64,000 bases of DNA from Trichocoleus sp. Its GTDB lineage: Bacteria > Cyanobacteriota > Cyanobacteriia > Elainellales > Elainellaceae. This document shows positions 8,738-17,841 of the stretch, piece after piece. The translations under genes and the position numbers were made by a program. The stretch lies in NCBI GenBank assembly GCA_036702865.1, contig DATNQD010000042.1, positions 124,001 through 188,000 of the forward strand, given 5' to 3'. The notes under the pieces were generated by a model, which saw nothing but the letters and a program-made list of their open reading frames with translations, did no database searches and was not told where the DNA came from. Each line of letters opens with the position of its first letter. Positions within the stretch are counted from its first letter, which is position 1.

Positions 8738-9226
8738 TTAAAAAACCGCCTGAAATTTCTGCAAGAGAATCCGCAAAAGCTCTAACTCAGCAGGCTCTAA
8801 GCGATCGAAGCGTTCCTTCAAATAAGCGATGTGAACGGGAAAGACTTGCCGGAACAGATCCTCGCCCTCAGGGGTCAACAAAATCGTAAAACAGCGCCGA
8901 TCGCCTTCTGGCACTTCTCGCCGGACTAGACCCTTTGCCTCCAGGCGGTCGATAATTCCAGTTAAAGTTCCCTTCGTCACCAGCGTTTTATCAGCAATTT
9001 CTCCCATCGTCATGCCTGCGGTATTCCCTAAAGTGGCAATGACATCAAACTGGCTAGGCGTTAGCTCTAGATCTCGAATATGGGCTTCAGCATAAGAGGC
9101 ATAGGCTTGATAGGCACGAACCAACGCCCGCATCGCTGGCAGAAAGGATTCGTTAGCAGCAGCGATCGTAGGATCAGAAGATGGATAGTTTGGAGGGGAA
9201 TTGGTTGGCACAGTGTTGTCAGGCAT
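8738..9226 (-). CDS. MarR-family transcriptional regulator
   Basis: A winged-helix regulator of about 162 residues. The MarR core is clear: LELTPSQFDVIATLGNTAGMTMGEIA, then TLVTKGTLTGIIDRLEAKGLV as recognition helix, then the wing REVPEGDRRCFTILLTPEG. MarR proteins usually act as dimeric repressors released by small phenolic or oxidising compounds. The chosen start MPDNTV at 9226 has no strong ribosome site; an upstream start at 9292 is also open, so the N-terminus is uncertain. The glycosyltransferase gene is divergent from it across about 230 bases. Confidence 0.9.
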   Translation of the reverse strand: MPDNTVPTNSPPNYPSSDPTIAAANESFLPAMRALVRAYQAYASYAEAHIRDLELTPSQFDVIATLGNTAGMTMGEIADKTLVTKGTLTGIIDRLEAKGLVRREVPEGDRRCFTILLTPEGEDLFRQVFPVHIAYLKERFDRLEPAELELLRILLQKFQAVF

Positions 9227-9458
9227 TGTCAGAAGGTTGGGGCAACCGCAGATAGTTTGAACACAAATAGTCTCAACTATCATTATGCCCAATTCAGCAA
9301 TCGCGCTTCAGGCAGCATCGCCCTTTTTCGCTTAAAGTCATTGAAGACATGCCATCCGCTCAGCAAAACCAGAAACCCAGCCGAAATGATTTCTACTCGC
9401 AGATTCTAGCCCCCTTTCATGCTTCATCCCTGCCCTCTACTCTCTGCCTCTGCTTCCC

Positions 9459-11090
9459 ATGAGCAAAAGACTTGAAGAATTTATCGACTGGCTGCAACGA
9501 GAAAAGCGACCGATCGATCGGGCTTGGAGCATCATTTTTCTAGTGGCAGCGCTTGTCTTATTTACGTTTAATTTGAATGGGCTACCATTACGTGATTGGG
9601 ATGAGGGGCTGGTCGCACAGGTGGCGCGGGAAATTTGGCAGGCTCCTTTTGACTCCTTGACCTGGCTTTATCCGACCCTCTGGGGTGAACCCTATCTCAA
9701 CAAACCTCCTTTAATACACGGGTTGATTGCCTTGAGCTATGCGATCGGGGGTGTCAATGAGTGGACGGCTCGGTTTCCAGGCGCGCTGCTAACTGCCATT
9801 TCTGTGCCCTTGTTCTACAGCATGAGCCGCGAAGTTTTCTACCGTCGAACTCCTGCGGTTTTTGCCACGCTGGTTTATCTGACCTCCCTGCCTGTTTTGC
9901 GGAATGGACGGCTTGCCATGCTCGATGGCGCTCTGCTTTGCTTTGCAGTGCTGATGATGCTGTGTCTGCTGCGATCGCGGCGTGATTTGCGCTATATGCT
10001 TGGTGTGGGAATTGGGCTGGGATTGATCTGCTTAACCAAAGGCATCATGGTGGGGCTGTTGCTCGGTACGATCGCCCTGCTTTTCCTGGTTGGTGACACT
10101 CCTCGGCTCTTAAAGTCTCCTTATACCTGGATTGGGCTGCTGTTTGGTTGTGTTCCAGTTGCGCTCTGGTATGGGGCACAGTGGGTTCATTATGGACAGG
10201 TGTTTTTAACAAACAATCTGGGGACGCAATCGTTTCAACGAATTTGGGCAGATGTGGAAAATAATCACGGTGCGCCCTGGTACTATCTGCTAGAAGTCCT
10301 CAAGTACGGTGCGCCTTGGGTGCTGTTTCTGCCGTTGGGCTATCGACTGGCGTGGCAAAACCGTAATTTAAGCTGGGCGAAGCTGGCTCTTGTCTGGGGC
10401 GTCGTTTATTTTCTGGCGATTTCGCTGATGGCGACAAAGCTTCCCTGGTATGTCTTGCCGCTCTATCCGGCGCTGGCGCTGGCGATCGGAGCACAGCTTG
10501 CGGAATTCTGGGAGCAGGGCAGGCATATTGGCGTCCTGCAATCTGAGCTATCCCCCTATCCTCGAATCTGGATTAGGCTGTTTGGTTTAATAGCTCTAGT
10601 TGCCTGGAGCGGTGTGCTGTTTTTTGGGCTGCAATATTCGCCTCCCGAAACCGATCTTCAGGCAGTTATGGCAGCCGTCGCCATCACGATGATGGTTGTA
10701 GTCGTTCTGTTAATTCAGCAGAATGCTCAATTCTTGACAGTTTTAGGGTGGGGAACCTATCTCTCGCTGCTGCTATTGATGGGGTCAGACCACTGGGTTT
10801 GGGAACTGGCGGAGGCATATCCCGTGGAACCTGTTGCTGCCCTGATTCGGGGATCTGCACCTGCAAGCCAAAAAATTTATACGTCCTATCCTTACAACCG
10901 CCCCTCTCTGAATTTCTATAGCAATCGCCCTGTTTTACCTGCCGATTTGCAAAACCTGCGGCGTGTCTGGCGTCAAGCATCGAATCCCTATCTCTTGCTG
11001 GATCAAAAAAGCCTTGAGGCGTTGCCACTGAAACGGCAGAAAATTGTGGGGCGGGCAGAGGGCTGGGTACTGGTTACAAAAATCAAGTAA
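9459..11090 (+). CDS. GT39-type membrane glycosyltransferase (ArnT/PMT-like)
   Basis: A 543-residue integral membrane protein of the GT-C fold, which moves sugars from lipid-phosphate donors to lipid or protein acceptors on the outer face of the membrane. After a first membrane segment (IIFLVAALVLFTFNL) the first loop carries LPLRDWDEGLVAQVAREI, the acidic Asp46/Asp48/Glu49 site typical of this group, and NKPPLIHGL follows. Roughly ten further hydrophobic segments precede a soluble C-terminal domain of about 80 residues. Donor and acceptor are not predictable. Confidence 0.88.
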   Translation: MSKRLEEFIDWLQREKRPIDRAWSIIFLVAALVLFTFNLNGLPLRDWDEGLVAQVAREIWQAPFDSLTWLYPTLWGEPYLNKPPLIHGLIALSYAIGGVNEWTARFPGALLTAISVPLFYSMSREVFYRRTPAVFATLVYLTSLPVLRNGRLAMLDGALLCFAVLMMLCLLRSRRDLRYMLGVGIGLGLICLTKGIMVGLLLGTIALLFLVGDTPRLLKSPYTWIGLLFGCVPVALWYGAQWVHYGQVFLTNNLGTQSFQRIWADVENNHGAPWYYLLEVLKYGAPWVLFLPLGYRLAWQNRNLSWAKLALVWGVVYFLAISLMATKLPWYVLPLYPALALAIGAQLAEFWEQGRHIGVLQSELSPYPRIWIRLFGLIALVAWSGVLFFGLQYSPPETDLQAVMAAVAITMMVVVVLLIQQNAQFLTVLGWGTYLSLLLLMGSDHWVWELAEAYPVEPVAALIRGSAPASQKIYTSYPYNRPSLNFYSNRPVLPADLQNLRRVWRQASNPYLLLDQKSLEALPLKRQKIVGRAEGWVLVTKIK

Positions 11091-11104
11091 AAATGAACCG
11101 CAGT

Positions 11105-11503
11105 TCAGCGGCTCGATCTGCGTCTGGAGCGATCGGCTTCCCAATCTAAGCAAACTTCCCCTGTCGCACCGTAAGGATGCATCGCACAAACAAACAGATT
11201 GCCGCTATAAACTCGCCCATGATAATGAGTACAGCCCCGACAAGCGATCGGCATCGTTGGCTTTGGGTTCGATCGCTGCTGATTCATCCGGCGCAAGTTC
11301 TCTAAATACGCCTCTGCATGGGCAATCCGGGCTTTCCGCTGCTGTCGTTCCCGTAGAATAATGCGCGTTACGATAAATCCAAACAGTCCAGATCCGACAA
11401 CTGCCCCCACGACTTGAACCACCACATTATTGACTTGGGCTGCGGCACAAATAATTAAACCTGCCCCGATCGCACTTAGCAAAATCTTCCCTAGCATTGC
11501 CAC
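11105..11503 (-). CDS. Small membrane protein with Cys-rich C-terminus
   Basis: A 132-residue protein of unknown function. Two hydrophobic segments (about 5-22 and 27-50) form a membrane hairpin, followed by a very basic stretch and a C-terminal module CRGCTHYHG, then NLFVCAMHPYG and EVCLDWE. Four Cys plus His could bind zinc or an iron-sulfur cluster (inference). I believe the Cys module recurs in other cyanobacterial hypothetical proteins, but I cannot check. It ends 14 bases from the convergent glycosyltransferase gene. Confidence 0.7.
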   Translation of the reverse strand: MAMLGKILLSAIGAGLIICAAAQVNNVVVQVVGAVVGSGLFGFIVTRIILRERQQRKARIAHAEAYLENLRRMNQQRSNPKPTMPIACRGCTHYHGRVYSGNLFVCAMHPYGATGEVCLDWEADRSRRRSSR

Positions 11504-11627
11504 TACAGGGGGAACACAAGATCTCTACTATGCTAGACCAGAAACTTAAGTGTGCCATCGGAATCAGATGAGTAGGAGTTAAGAATTAGGGGAGTAGAGG
11601 TCAGGCAGGAGATCCCTCCACGTCGCT

Positions 11628-12116
11628 TCATCCCTCATTCCATTCTCGAAACGGATGCTTCACTAAGTAGGCATTGAAATAGCGGGGGTCACCTGTCACT
11701 TCCTGCCCTGCCCAGTCGGGGATTCGGACGGGATGGTCGGCTTGGGGAAGTTCAACTTCTGCCATAATCAAGCCCTGATTTTCGCCGCTAAACTCATCCA
11801 CTTCCCAAACGAGATCATCGATCGGGATGCGATGCCGGACTTTTTCAATCAGGGGTCGATCGCACAGAGTATCTAGCATTTCTGTGGCATCTGTAACGGG
11901 AATGCTGTACTCATATTCAGCCCTGCCGATGCCGATCGCGCTGCCCTTAATCGTGATAAAGGCTTTGTCCCCGGCAATCCGGATTCGCACTGTTCTTTCC
12001 TGACTCGCTAAAATATAGCCCTGACGGTACACTGTTCCCAGGACAGAGTTGCCAAGTTCGTCTACGCGCCAACGGTCACTTTGTACTAAAAACTTTCGCT
12101 CAATTTCTAAGCCCAT
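11628..12116 (-). CDS. CYTH-domain protein (triphosphate tunnel metalloenzyme)
   Basis: A 162-residue CYTH enzyme. This family hydrolyses or cyclises triphosphates (inorganic tripolyphosphate, thiamine triphosphate or ATP) inside an eight-strand tunnel using Mg or Mn. The signature E-x-E-x-K is at the very N-terminus (MGLEIERKFLV), followed by tunnel residues in TVRIRIAGDKAFITIKG, EYEYSIPV and VWEVDEF. GGAGG lies just before the ATG at 12116 and decides it over an ATG 30 bases upstream. Bacterial single-domain members are most often tripolyphosphatases; that is an inference here. Confidence 0.9.
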   Translation of the reverse strand: MGLEIERKFLVQSDRWRVDELGNSVLGTVYRQGYILASQERTVRIRIAGDKAFITIKGSAIGIGRAEYEYSIPVTDATEMLDTLCDRPLIEKVRHRIPIDDLVWEVDEFSGENQGLIMAEVELPQADHPVRIPDWAGQEVTGDPRYFNAYLVKHPFREWNEG

Positions 12117-12163
12117 TGTCCTCCGTCTGGTGATGTTTTGTCGCATCCCACATTGCTTCAGGA

Positions 12164-12793
12164 ATGCTGCTCTCTGAACCCACCACTACGTTAACGGACT
12201 ATGCGATTGCGCTGGAAACAATTGGCTTTGCAGTTGCCTTAGTCAAAACAAATCATTGCAAACGGCAACAAGCGATCACATTTTGGGGACTTGCCTTTGT
12301 GTTTGTTGCGGTTGCCGCAATCCTGGGTGGAACCTGTCATGGCTTCGCGAATGTCTTAGGGTACGATCGCAGCGAAATCCTTTGGCACTTAATGAGCTAT
12401 GCCCTGGGCTTTTCCAGCTTTTTCATGCTGCTGGCATCGGTGATCAGTACATTACCGCGATCGGTTCGGCTCGGTATTCTGGGTGGTATTGGGCTAAAGT
12501 CGATCCTTTACTTTCACGTCATCGAATTTCAGGACGATTTCACCTATGTTGTCATCGATTATCTTTCCGCGATGGCAGTGGTCTTGATCCTGCAACTCCG
12601 TCAACTCATCACCCAGCCCAGCAGCGCCACCTGGATTATCATCGGTGTTGTTGTCTCAGGGCTTGCCGCTACCATTCACGCCAGCCGAGTCACGATCGCT
12701 CCTCAATTCAACCACAATGATATTTACCATTTGATCCAAATGATGGCGCTGTACTGTTTTTATAAAGGTGCAACTTTGCTCAAAGATCAGTAA
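12164..12793 (+). CDS. Seven-TM-like membrane protein, possible CREST-superfamily member
   Basis: A 209-residue membrane protein with about six or seven hydrophobic helices. Histidines sit in CHGFANVLG (about residue 60), in LWHLMSY and in the last helix region HNDIYHLIQM. The His-x4-His in the final segment recalls the CREST hydrolases (alkaline ceramidase, PAQR receptors), but the match is only by eye and the Ser/Asp partners are uncertain. It is divergent from the CYTH gene, 47 bases away. Function unknown. Its stop codon lies within a 16-bp tandem repeat. Confidence 0.7.
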   Translation: MLLSEPTTTLTDYAIALETIGFAVALVKTNHCKRQQAITFWGLAFVFVAVAAILGGTCHGFANVLGYDRSEILWHLMSYALGFSSFFMLLASVISTLPRSVRLGILGGIGLKSILYFHVIEFQDDFTYVVIDYLSAMAVVLILQLRQLITQPSSATWIIIGVVVSGLAATIHASRVTIAPQFNHNDIYHLIQMMALYCFYKGATLLKDQ

Positions 12794-12825
12794 GCTCAAA
12801 GATCAATAGGCTCGAAGATCAGCAG
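12778..12825. repeat. 16-bp tandem repeat, three copies
   Basis: Three head-to-tail units beginning GCT(C)(A/G)AAGATCA at 12778, 12794 and 12810. The first unit contains the last codons and the TAA of the membrane-protein gene. Confidence 0.75.
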
Positions 12826-12969
12826 GTGTTGAGGGTCAGGGGTTAGAGGTTAGAAATGACATTCTTTGCATCTCCTTGATTACCAATTACCAACGCCAAA
12901 ACCAGAACGCGAGTCTTTACAATAGAATGATGGACTCAAAGCAATATCGCTGCTGAAGATTAACGCCTT

Positions 12970-14439
12970 ATGTTTGAAGCCTTATCCGATCGCCTGGAAT
13001 CTGCCTGGAAGAAGCTGCGGGGACAGGACAAAATCTCTGAATCGAATATTCAGGAGGCATTGCGAGAAGTCAGACGCGCCTTACTGGAAGCAGATGTCAA
13101 CCTCCAGGTGGTGAAAGATTTCGTTGCAGATGTCCAGACGAAGGCACTGGGCGCAGAAGTGGTTGCGGGAGTGCGACCCGATCAACAGTTCATCAAGATT
13201 GTTTATGACGAGCTGGCTGACATTATGGGGGAAACGAACGTCCCCCTGGCAGAAGTTGAGCCTGCTCCAACGATCGTTTTGATGGCAGGTCTCCAGGGAA
13301 CGGGTAAAACCACCGCATCGGCAAAGCTGGCTCTACACCTCCGCAAACAAGACCGGACTGCGCTGCTGGTGGCAACTGACGTGTATCGTCCGGCGGCGAT
13401 CGATCAATTAATCACCCTGGGTAAGCAAATTAATGTCCCGGTCTTTGAGCTGGGTAAGGATGCCAACCCGGTAGAGATTGCGCGCCAGGGGATCGAAAAA
13501 GCCAAAGCCGATGGTATCAACACGGTCATTATTGATACAGCAGGTCGTCTGCAAATTGATGAGTCGATGATGGCGGAACTGGCGCAGATCAAGGAAACTG
13601 TGCAGCCGCATGAAGTCTTGCTGGTAGTGGACGCAATGACCGGGCAAGAAGCCGCCAATTTGGTGCGGACATTCCATGACCAGATTGGCATCACGGGCGC
13701 AATCTTGACCAAAATGGACGGTGATACCCGTGGGGGAGCGGCTCTTTCGGTTCGTCGGATCTCTGGACAGCCGATCAAGTTTATTGGGGTGGGCGAAAAA
13801 GTTGAAGCACTACAGCCCTTTTACCCCGATCGAATGGCACAGCGCATCCTGGGGATGGGAGATGTGCTGACGCTGGTGGAAAAAGCGCAGGAAGAAGTTG
13901 ATCTGGCAGAAGCCGAAAAACTTCAGGAAAAAATTCTTACTGCCAAGTTTGACTTCACCGACTTCCTCAAGCAGACCCGCCTGATGAAGAACATGGGGTC
14001 GCTGGCAGGTATCGTCAAGCTGATTCCGGGAATGGGGAATAAGCTCTCGGATGAACAATTGCGTCAGGGTGAAGAACAACTCAAGCGCGTGGAGGCAATG
14101 ATTAACTCCATGACGGTTGCCGAGCGACGTGATCCGGATCTGCTGGCAGGTTCTCCCAGCCGCCGCCGCCGTATCGCTCAAGGGGCTGGCTATAAGCTGG
14201 AAGATGTCAGCAAACTGGTGGCTGATTTTCAGAAGATGCGAACCCTGATGCAACAGATGGGACAGGGCAACTTCCCCGGAATGGGCGGGATGGGTATGCC
14301 TGGAATGGGAGATATGTTTGGCGGTGGTGCACCTGCGGGAATGGGCAGAACTCCTCCGGGATGGCGCGGCTACCAAACTCAAAATCCGGGTAAAAAGAAG
14401 AAAAAAGAGAAGAAAAAGAAGGGATTTGGCTCTCTATAA
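12970..14439 (+). CDS. ffh: Signal recognition particle protein Ffh (SRP54)
   Basis: GTPase of the signal recognition particle; it binds signal sequences on ribosomes and delivers them to FtsY at the membrane. The N domain is followed by the G domain with P-loop GLQGTGKTT (107-115), DTAGRL, TKMDGDTRGG and the closing motif GVGEKVEALQPF. The M domain contains the 4.5S RNA-binding region SRRRRIAQGAG. The 489-residue protein ends in a Met/Gly-rich segment (repeats of GMGG/GMPGMG) and a very Lys-rich tail. Identity is certain. Confidence 0.98.
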   Translation: MFEALSDRLESAWKKLRGQDKISESNIQEALREVRRALLEADVNLQVVKDFVADVQTKALGAEVVAGVRPDQQFIKIVYDELADIMGETNVPLAEVEPAPTIVLMAGLQGTGKTTASAKLALHLRKQDRTALLVATDVYRPAAIDQLITLGKQINVPVFELGKDANPVEIARQGIEKAKADGINTVIIDTAGRLQIDESMMAELAQIKETVQPHEVLLVVDAMTGQEAANLVRTFHDQIGITGAILTKMDGDTRGGAALSVRRISGQPIKFIGVGEKVEALQPFYPDRMAQRILGMGDVLTLVEKAQEEVDLAEAEKLQEKILTAKFDFTDFLKQTRLMKNMGSLAGIVKLIPGMGNKLSDEQLRQGEEQLKRVEAMINSMTVAERRDPDLLAGSPSRRRRIAQGAGYKLEDVSKLVADFQKMRTLMQQMGQGNFPGMGGMGMPGMGDMFGGGAPAGMGRTPPGWRGYQTQNPGKKKKKEKKKKGFGSL

Positions 14440-14589
14440 ACTGCCGCTAAATTCCTGAATAGGGTAGCGACATCTCATGATAGGCTCGTAGTTAAAGAGC
14501 TAATATTACCAGGTTGCTCGGCTCTTCTATACTTGGCAAGCCTGTCTACATAAAACTGGATTAAGGAAAAACTCAGGAGCGATCGGACT

Positions 14590-15057
14590 ATGGGGTTCAT
14601 TGGCAAGCTGATTGGTGGAATCTTCGCTTTCTTAGGCGGTATCTTTAAGACGATCGGTGGCGTATTTGGAATCGGTAAATCGAACTATTACATGGAGGCA
14701 GCTCCATCACCTCAAGCTGAATCTGCTGTGGTCAAAGTTGAGCCTCCCAAACCAGAAAAAACTGAAGCGGTGAAGCCTGCTCCTGCTGCAGCAGTGAAAA
14801 AGGCAACAGCATCGGCACCCTCTGAAGTGACAACTAATGGTTCTTCCCCGGCAAAGGCTGCGAAGCCCAAGGCAGAAAAACCAAAGGCGGCAAAAACCGA
14901 GGAAGCTCCTGCAAAACCTCGTGAAGTTGCACCTGCGCCTCAAGCAACTGTAAACTTTGCCACAAACTACTTTCTGTCCGGCAACCAAAACGGTCGTCGT
15001 CGTCCGGGTCCTAGCCTCGATTACTTCCGCGACATGGCGAAGCAAGTCAAAAGCTAG
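14590..15057 (+). CDS. Cyanobacterial small protein with Gly-rich hydrophobic N-terminus and Lys/Ala/Pro linker
   Basis: A 155-residue protein of unknown function. Residues 1-30 alternate Gly, Ile and Phe (MGFIGKLIGGIFAFLGGIF), a membrane-binding or amphipathic segment without a normal signal-peptide cleavage site. A low-complexity linker of Pro, Ala, Lys and Glu follows (about 37-120), then a short conserved-looking tail TVNFATNYFLSG and SLDYFRDMAKQ. I recall similar proteins in other cyanobacteria but know no role. It lies 150 bases after ffh and is closed by its own terminator. Confidence 0.75.
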   Translation: MGFIGKLIGGIFAFLGGIFKTIGGVFGIGKSNYYMEAAPSPQAESAVVKVEPPKPEKTEAVKPAPAAAVKKATASAPSEVTTNGSSPAKAAKPKAEKPKAAKTEEAPAKPREVAPAPQATVNFATNYFLSGNQNGRRRPGPSLDYFRDMAKQVKS

Positions 15058-15089
15058 TATTGGTTGGTTAGCTATCCATGTAAACGAGG

Positions 15090-15118
15090 TCGCCCTGCTT
15101 GAGGGGCGATTTTTTTTT
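15090..15118 (+). terminator. Rho-independent terminator after the Gly/Lys-rich protein gene
   Basis: Stem TCGCCC (15090-15095) with GGGCGA (15104-15109), followed by a run of nine T. Confidence 0.88.
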
Positions 15119-15328
15119 ACAGTTCTGCTAAGCCAGATTCGCCAGAATGTGATACCAACTGAAAGAGAGTGACAAATAGCTGCTTAAAGCCTGCGGTACG
15201 AAAGCTTCCGGCAATCCAAAATCGCAAATCTAAAATCCAAAATGATTTGGTATCACCAACTGTCTCTTAACCCTGTCCTCGCCACCAATCGATCGTTCTA
15301 TAACTGCAAGTTTTACGATTCCTTAAAC

Positions 15329-15356
15329 AAAAAACTCCCGATCGCATCAGGGAGTT
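15329..15356 (-). terminator. Rho-independent terminator of the DUF1232 gene
   Basis: On the minus strand, AACTCCC and GGGAGTT (15350-15356 and 15333-15339 in plus coordinates) form a perfect 7-bp stem followed by a T-run. Confidence 0.85.
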
Positions 15357-15395
15357 CCACAAATTCTATAAAAAAGTAATTGATCTTAACTGGAA

Positions 15396-15800
15396 TTAGT
15401 CGATCGCAATTTCGCGAATCGTATCTCCGCTTTGAGGTGAAGGTTGGTCGGTTGCCTCAGTTTTATTCCTTCTAAACCATTGATCTGCCTGACTTTTTGC
15501 CTGTGCCTGGATATCTGGCGTAATGCAAACAGCAATTGCCCCTAAAGCGGCAGCGATCGTGCCTAAATCATCGGCATAACCTGTGAGCGGAATAAAATCG
15601 GGTACAGCATCTACAGGCAGAATAAAATAAGCGAGTGCAGAATAAATCACCATTTTTGCCCAAACTGGAGTTTCGGGTCGCTGCGATGCATAAAACAGCG
15701 TCAGGGCTTTTTCCACCACTTCTCGTCCGGCATAACCCGCAAAGCTGCTAATTTTGTCCCAAAAGTTCTGCGCTGAAAACTGTCCCGTTCCGTCTGCCAT
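15396..15800 (-). CDS. YkvA/DUF1232-family membrane protein
   Basis: A 134-residue protein with the DUF1232 signature: KMVIYSALAYFILPVDAVPD, then FIPLTGYADDLGTIAAALGAI. The domain forms a short membrane hairpin; no function is established for the family. The C-terminus is hydrophilic. Its transcript ends at the hairpin 40 bases downstream. Confidence 0.88.
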   Translation of the reverse strand: MADGTGQFSAQNFWDKISSFAGYAGREVVEKALTLFYASQRPETPVWAKMVIYSALAYFILPVDAVPDFIPLTGYADDLGTIAAALGAIAVCITPDIQAQAKSQADQWFRRNKTEATDQPSPQSGDTIREIAID

Positions 15801-15913
15801 AGTAAGCTTGTCCTCACAGATTGTTTTTCAAATCTAGCGCGTGGATGAGCGATCGGGGTTGACTTACCGCACCTGAGAGAGTACGGATTTAACGCTATGC
15901 CTGATTGCCAAAA

Positions 15914-16117
15914 TCACGAATCTTCAATAACGAGATGTTCTACCATGTTGGGATTTTGGACAAAAGTTGATGCGCGGCTAATCTCCATTGCCACGATTCT
16001 GTCTTCTGCGTCGTAGTCAATTTTGATGTGGGGTAACTCCTCGTTATAGTCTTCAACTGGAACATCTTTAAAGACAATTCGCATGACATCCGTTGCGTTG
16101 TTATAGATAACTTTCAT
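15914..16117 (-). CDS. DUF2283 small protein
   Basis: A 67-residue protein matching the DUF2283 pattern: MKVIYNNATDVMRIVF, a central PHIKIDYDAEDRIVAMEI and a short tail. The family is widespread in bacteria, often near toxin-antitoxin genes, and has no known function. No toxin gene is next to it here. Confidence 0.85.
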   Translation of the reverse strand: MKVIYNNATDVMRIVFKDVPVEDYNEELPHIKIDYDAEDRIVAMEISRASTFVQNPNMVEHLVIEDS

Positions 16118-16252
16118 CGAAATTAAGTTTGATTGAAGGGATTGGAGGTCGATCGGGTCAGCATCATCATATAGCAGGTGACAGGTGATAGGGAGTTCGT
16201 ACAGGGATAGCAGAGATAGGGGACAGGGAGTAAGCTAAGCTGCCTGGAATAT

Positions 16253-17689
16253 TCAGGTGCTAGAGGCGGGGTTCCAGGTGCCGTGAAATCCGAGTGGAAT
16301 GACCATAGGTAGCGCCAGCCGACAAACGGGGGCATCATCCAGGCGATCGGCGTCAAAGATCCAAACTTCACTCTGGTTTTGGTTGCCGTCATAAACAACC
16401 GTTAGTATCCAACCCTGATTTGGGTCGATCGCATCTACGGCATAAAGTGGCTCACTGGGATAGCATCCTTCACCGAGGTTGGCTTCGGTCAGATTGGCTG
16501 TTTGGGAGTCGAAGCGGGCGATCGTGCCGTACAGATCTCCAGCAATATGGGCATTCTGACAGTGCATCGACAGGTAGGTATAGCGAGAAGGCTGTCCGGT
16601 TTCTCTGGGATCTACGATCGGGAACTCACAGCCACGCTGCAAAACTTCCTGCATCTCAATCACTTTCTGCCCTTTTGGATCAAGACGAAGCTGCCATAGG
16701 GTGCTCTCAGCAGCAGTTTGGGTTTGTCCAGAGGCAACTTCTTTTAAGCGCTGGTTGGTCTGAAAATCCTTGTAACGGACTATTTCAATCACCACTGAGC
16801 CATCCCCCAATTCATAGGCATTGCCAAAGTGCCACTGAAACCAGGGATCGATCGCAAAACGGCTGACCAGTTCCAAACTATTCCGATTGATCACAATGAT
16901 TTCGGTTCCTTGCTCAGGCTGCCACTGCAACGCCTCGCTGAAGCTCTGAAGCTGTGTCAGGAGGGGGAGGGCATTTAACCGGACAGGCGGCACGCAAAAA
17001 ATGAGATATTGACCCGCCAAAGCAAAATCGTGAATCAGCGGCAGACCCTTAAGTGGAACGGTGCCCTGCTGCTGAATTTTGCCAGTTCGATCGCTGCGAT
17101 AAATATGAAGCGTTCCGGCTGCACCAAAGCTAACCCCAAAGTTAAAAATTTGACCTGTTTTCGGATCGCATTTGGGATGAGCCGAATAGGTCAAGCCTTG
17201 CAAGCCTTCCAGATCATCTAGCCCGATCGTCTCTAAAGTTTCCAGGTTTAATGCGTGAGGTTGTCCGCCTTCCCAAAGGGCGAGTAGCTTGTCTGGTAAT
17301 GCCAGCACCGAAGTATTTGCCGCGTTTTTGACTCCTTTGCCAAATCGCTGCCACCATGCGCCCGGAGCCGTCATGCCATAGTTTGCCAGAAGATACTTTC
17401 CAGCTTGCTGCTCCTGCTGATAGCCTGCCGTTTGCACATAGCGATAAACGCCCGTTGCACCTCGATCGCTGAAATGAACGCCCAGAATTGCCCCATCGCC
17501 ATCAAACCAGTGCCCCACAGGTTGCCCGCCACGTTCTAACCGAGCCGGACCATTGCGGTACAACGAGCCTCTTAGCCCAACCGGAATTGCACCCGATCGC
17601 ACTTTTAGCAAAACCGGATCAAATTCTTGACCTGGCTGTAAGACCGCTTGTGACCATTTGGGCTGCTGCCGCGATCGTATCGTGACCAT
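16253..17689 (-). CDS. Carotenoid cleavage oxygenase (RPE65/ACO family)
   Basis: A 478-residue seven-bladed beta-propeller iron(II) enzyme that cleaves carotenoids or apocarotenoids with O2, giving for example retinal. The four iron-binding His are expected at SAHPKCDP, IHDFAL, SMHCQNAH and FHGTWNP near the C-terminus. The opening GSLYRNGPARLERGG and HWFDGDGAILG are family hallmarks. An ATG at 17710 is also open; I choose 17689 because AGGGAG sits nine bases before it. The cleavage position cannot be told from sequence alone. Confidence 0.93.
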   Translation of the reverse strand: MVTIRSRQQPKWSQAVLQPGQEFDPVLLKVRSGAIPVGLRGSLYRNGPARLERGGQPVGHWFDGDGAILGVHFSDRGATGVYRYVQTAGYQQEQQAGKYLLANYGMTAPGAWWQRFGKGVKNAANTSVLALPDKLLALWEGGQPHALNLETLETIGLDDLEGLQGLTYSAHPKCDPKTGQIFNFGVSFGAAGTLHIYRSDRTGKIQQQGTVPLKGLPLIHDFALAGQYLIFCVPPVRLNALPLLTQLQSFSEALQWQPEQGTEIIVINRNSLELVSRFAIDPWFQWHFGNAYELGDGSVVIEIVRYKDFQTNQRLKEVASGQTQTAAESTLWQLRLDPKGQKVIEMQEVLQRGCEFPIVDPRETGQPSRYTYLSMHCQNAHIAGDLYGTIARFDSQTANLTEANLGEGCYPSEPLYAVDAIDPNQGWILTVVYDGNQNQSEVWIFDADRLDDAPVCRLALPMVIPLGFHGTWNPASST

Positions 17690-17841
17690 TAGCGCTTTCT
17701 CCCTGAACATCCGGGTTGACCTGCTGATCAGTATAGCGATCGGGCTTTTTGAGTGCAGGCATCACACCACTCGAAAGAAAAGCCGATCGCTTATCACCGA
17801 CGTTCAGGCGAATGGTGGGCTTTACGATTTGGAGTGATTCA

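Larger units (their letters stand above)
15058..15395. other. Intergenic stretch between convergent genes
   Basis: 338 bases holding one terminator for each flanking gene (15090-15118 and 15329-15356). Between them I see no reading frame or RNA gene I can support. Confidence 0.6.

Noticed and set aside
15914-16117. DUF2283 gene as half of a toxin-antitoxin pair
   Set aside because: No toxin-like gene adjacent; the neighbours are a DUF1232 gene and a carotenoid oxygenase.
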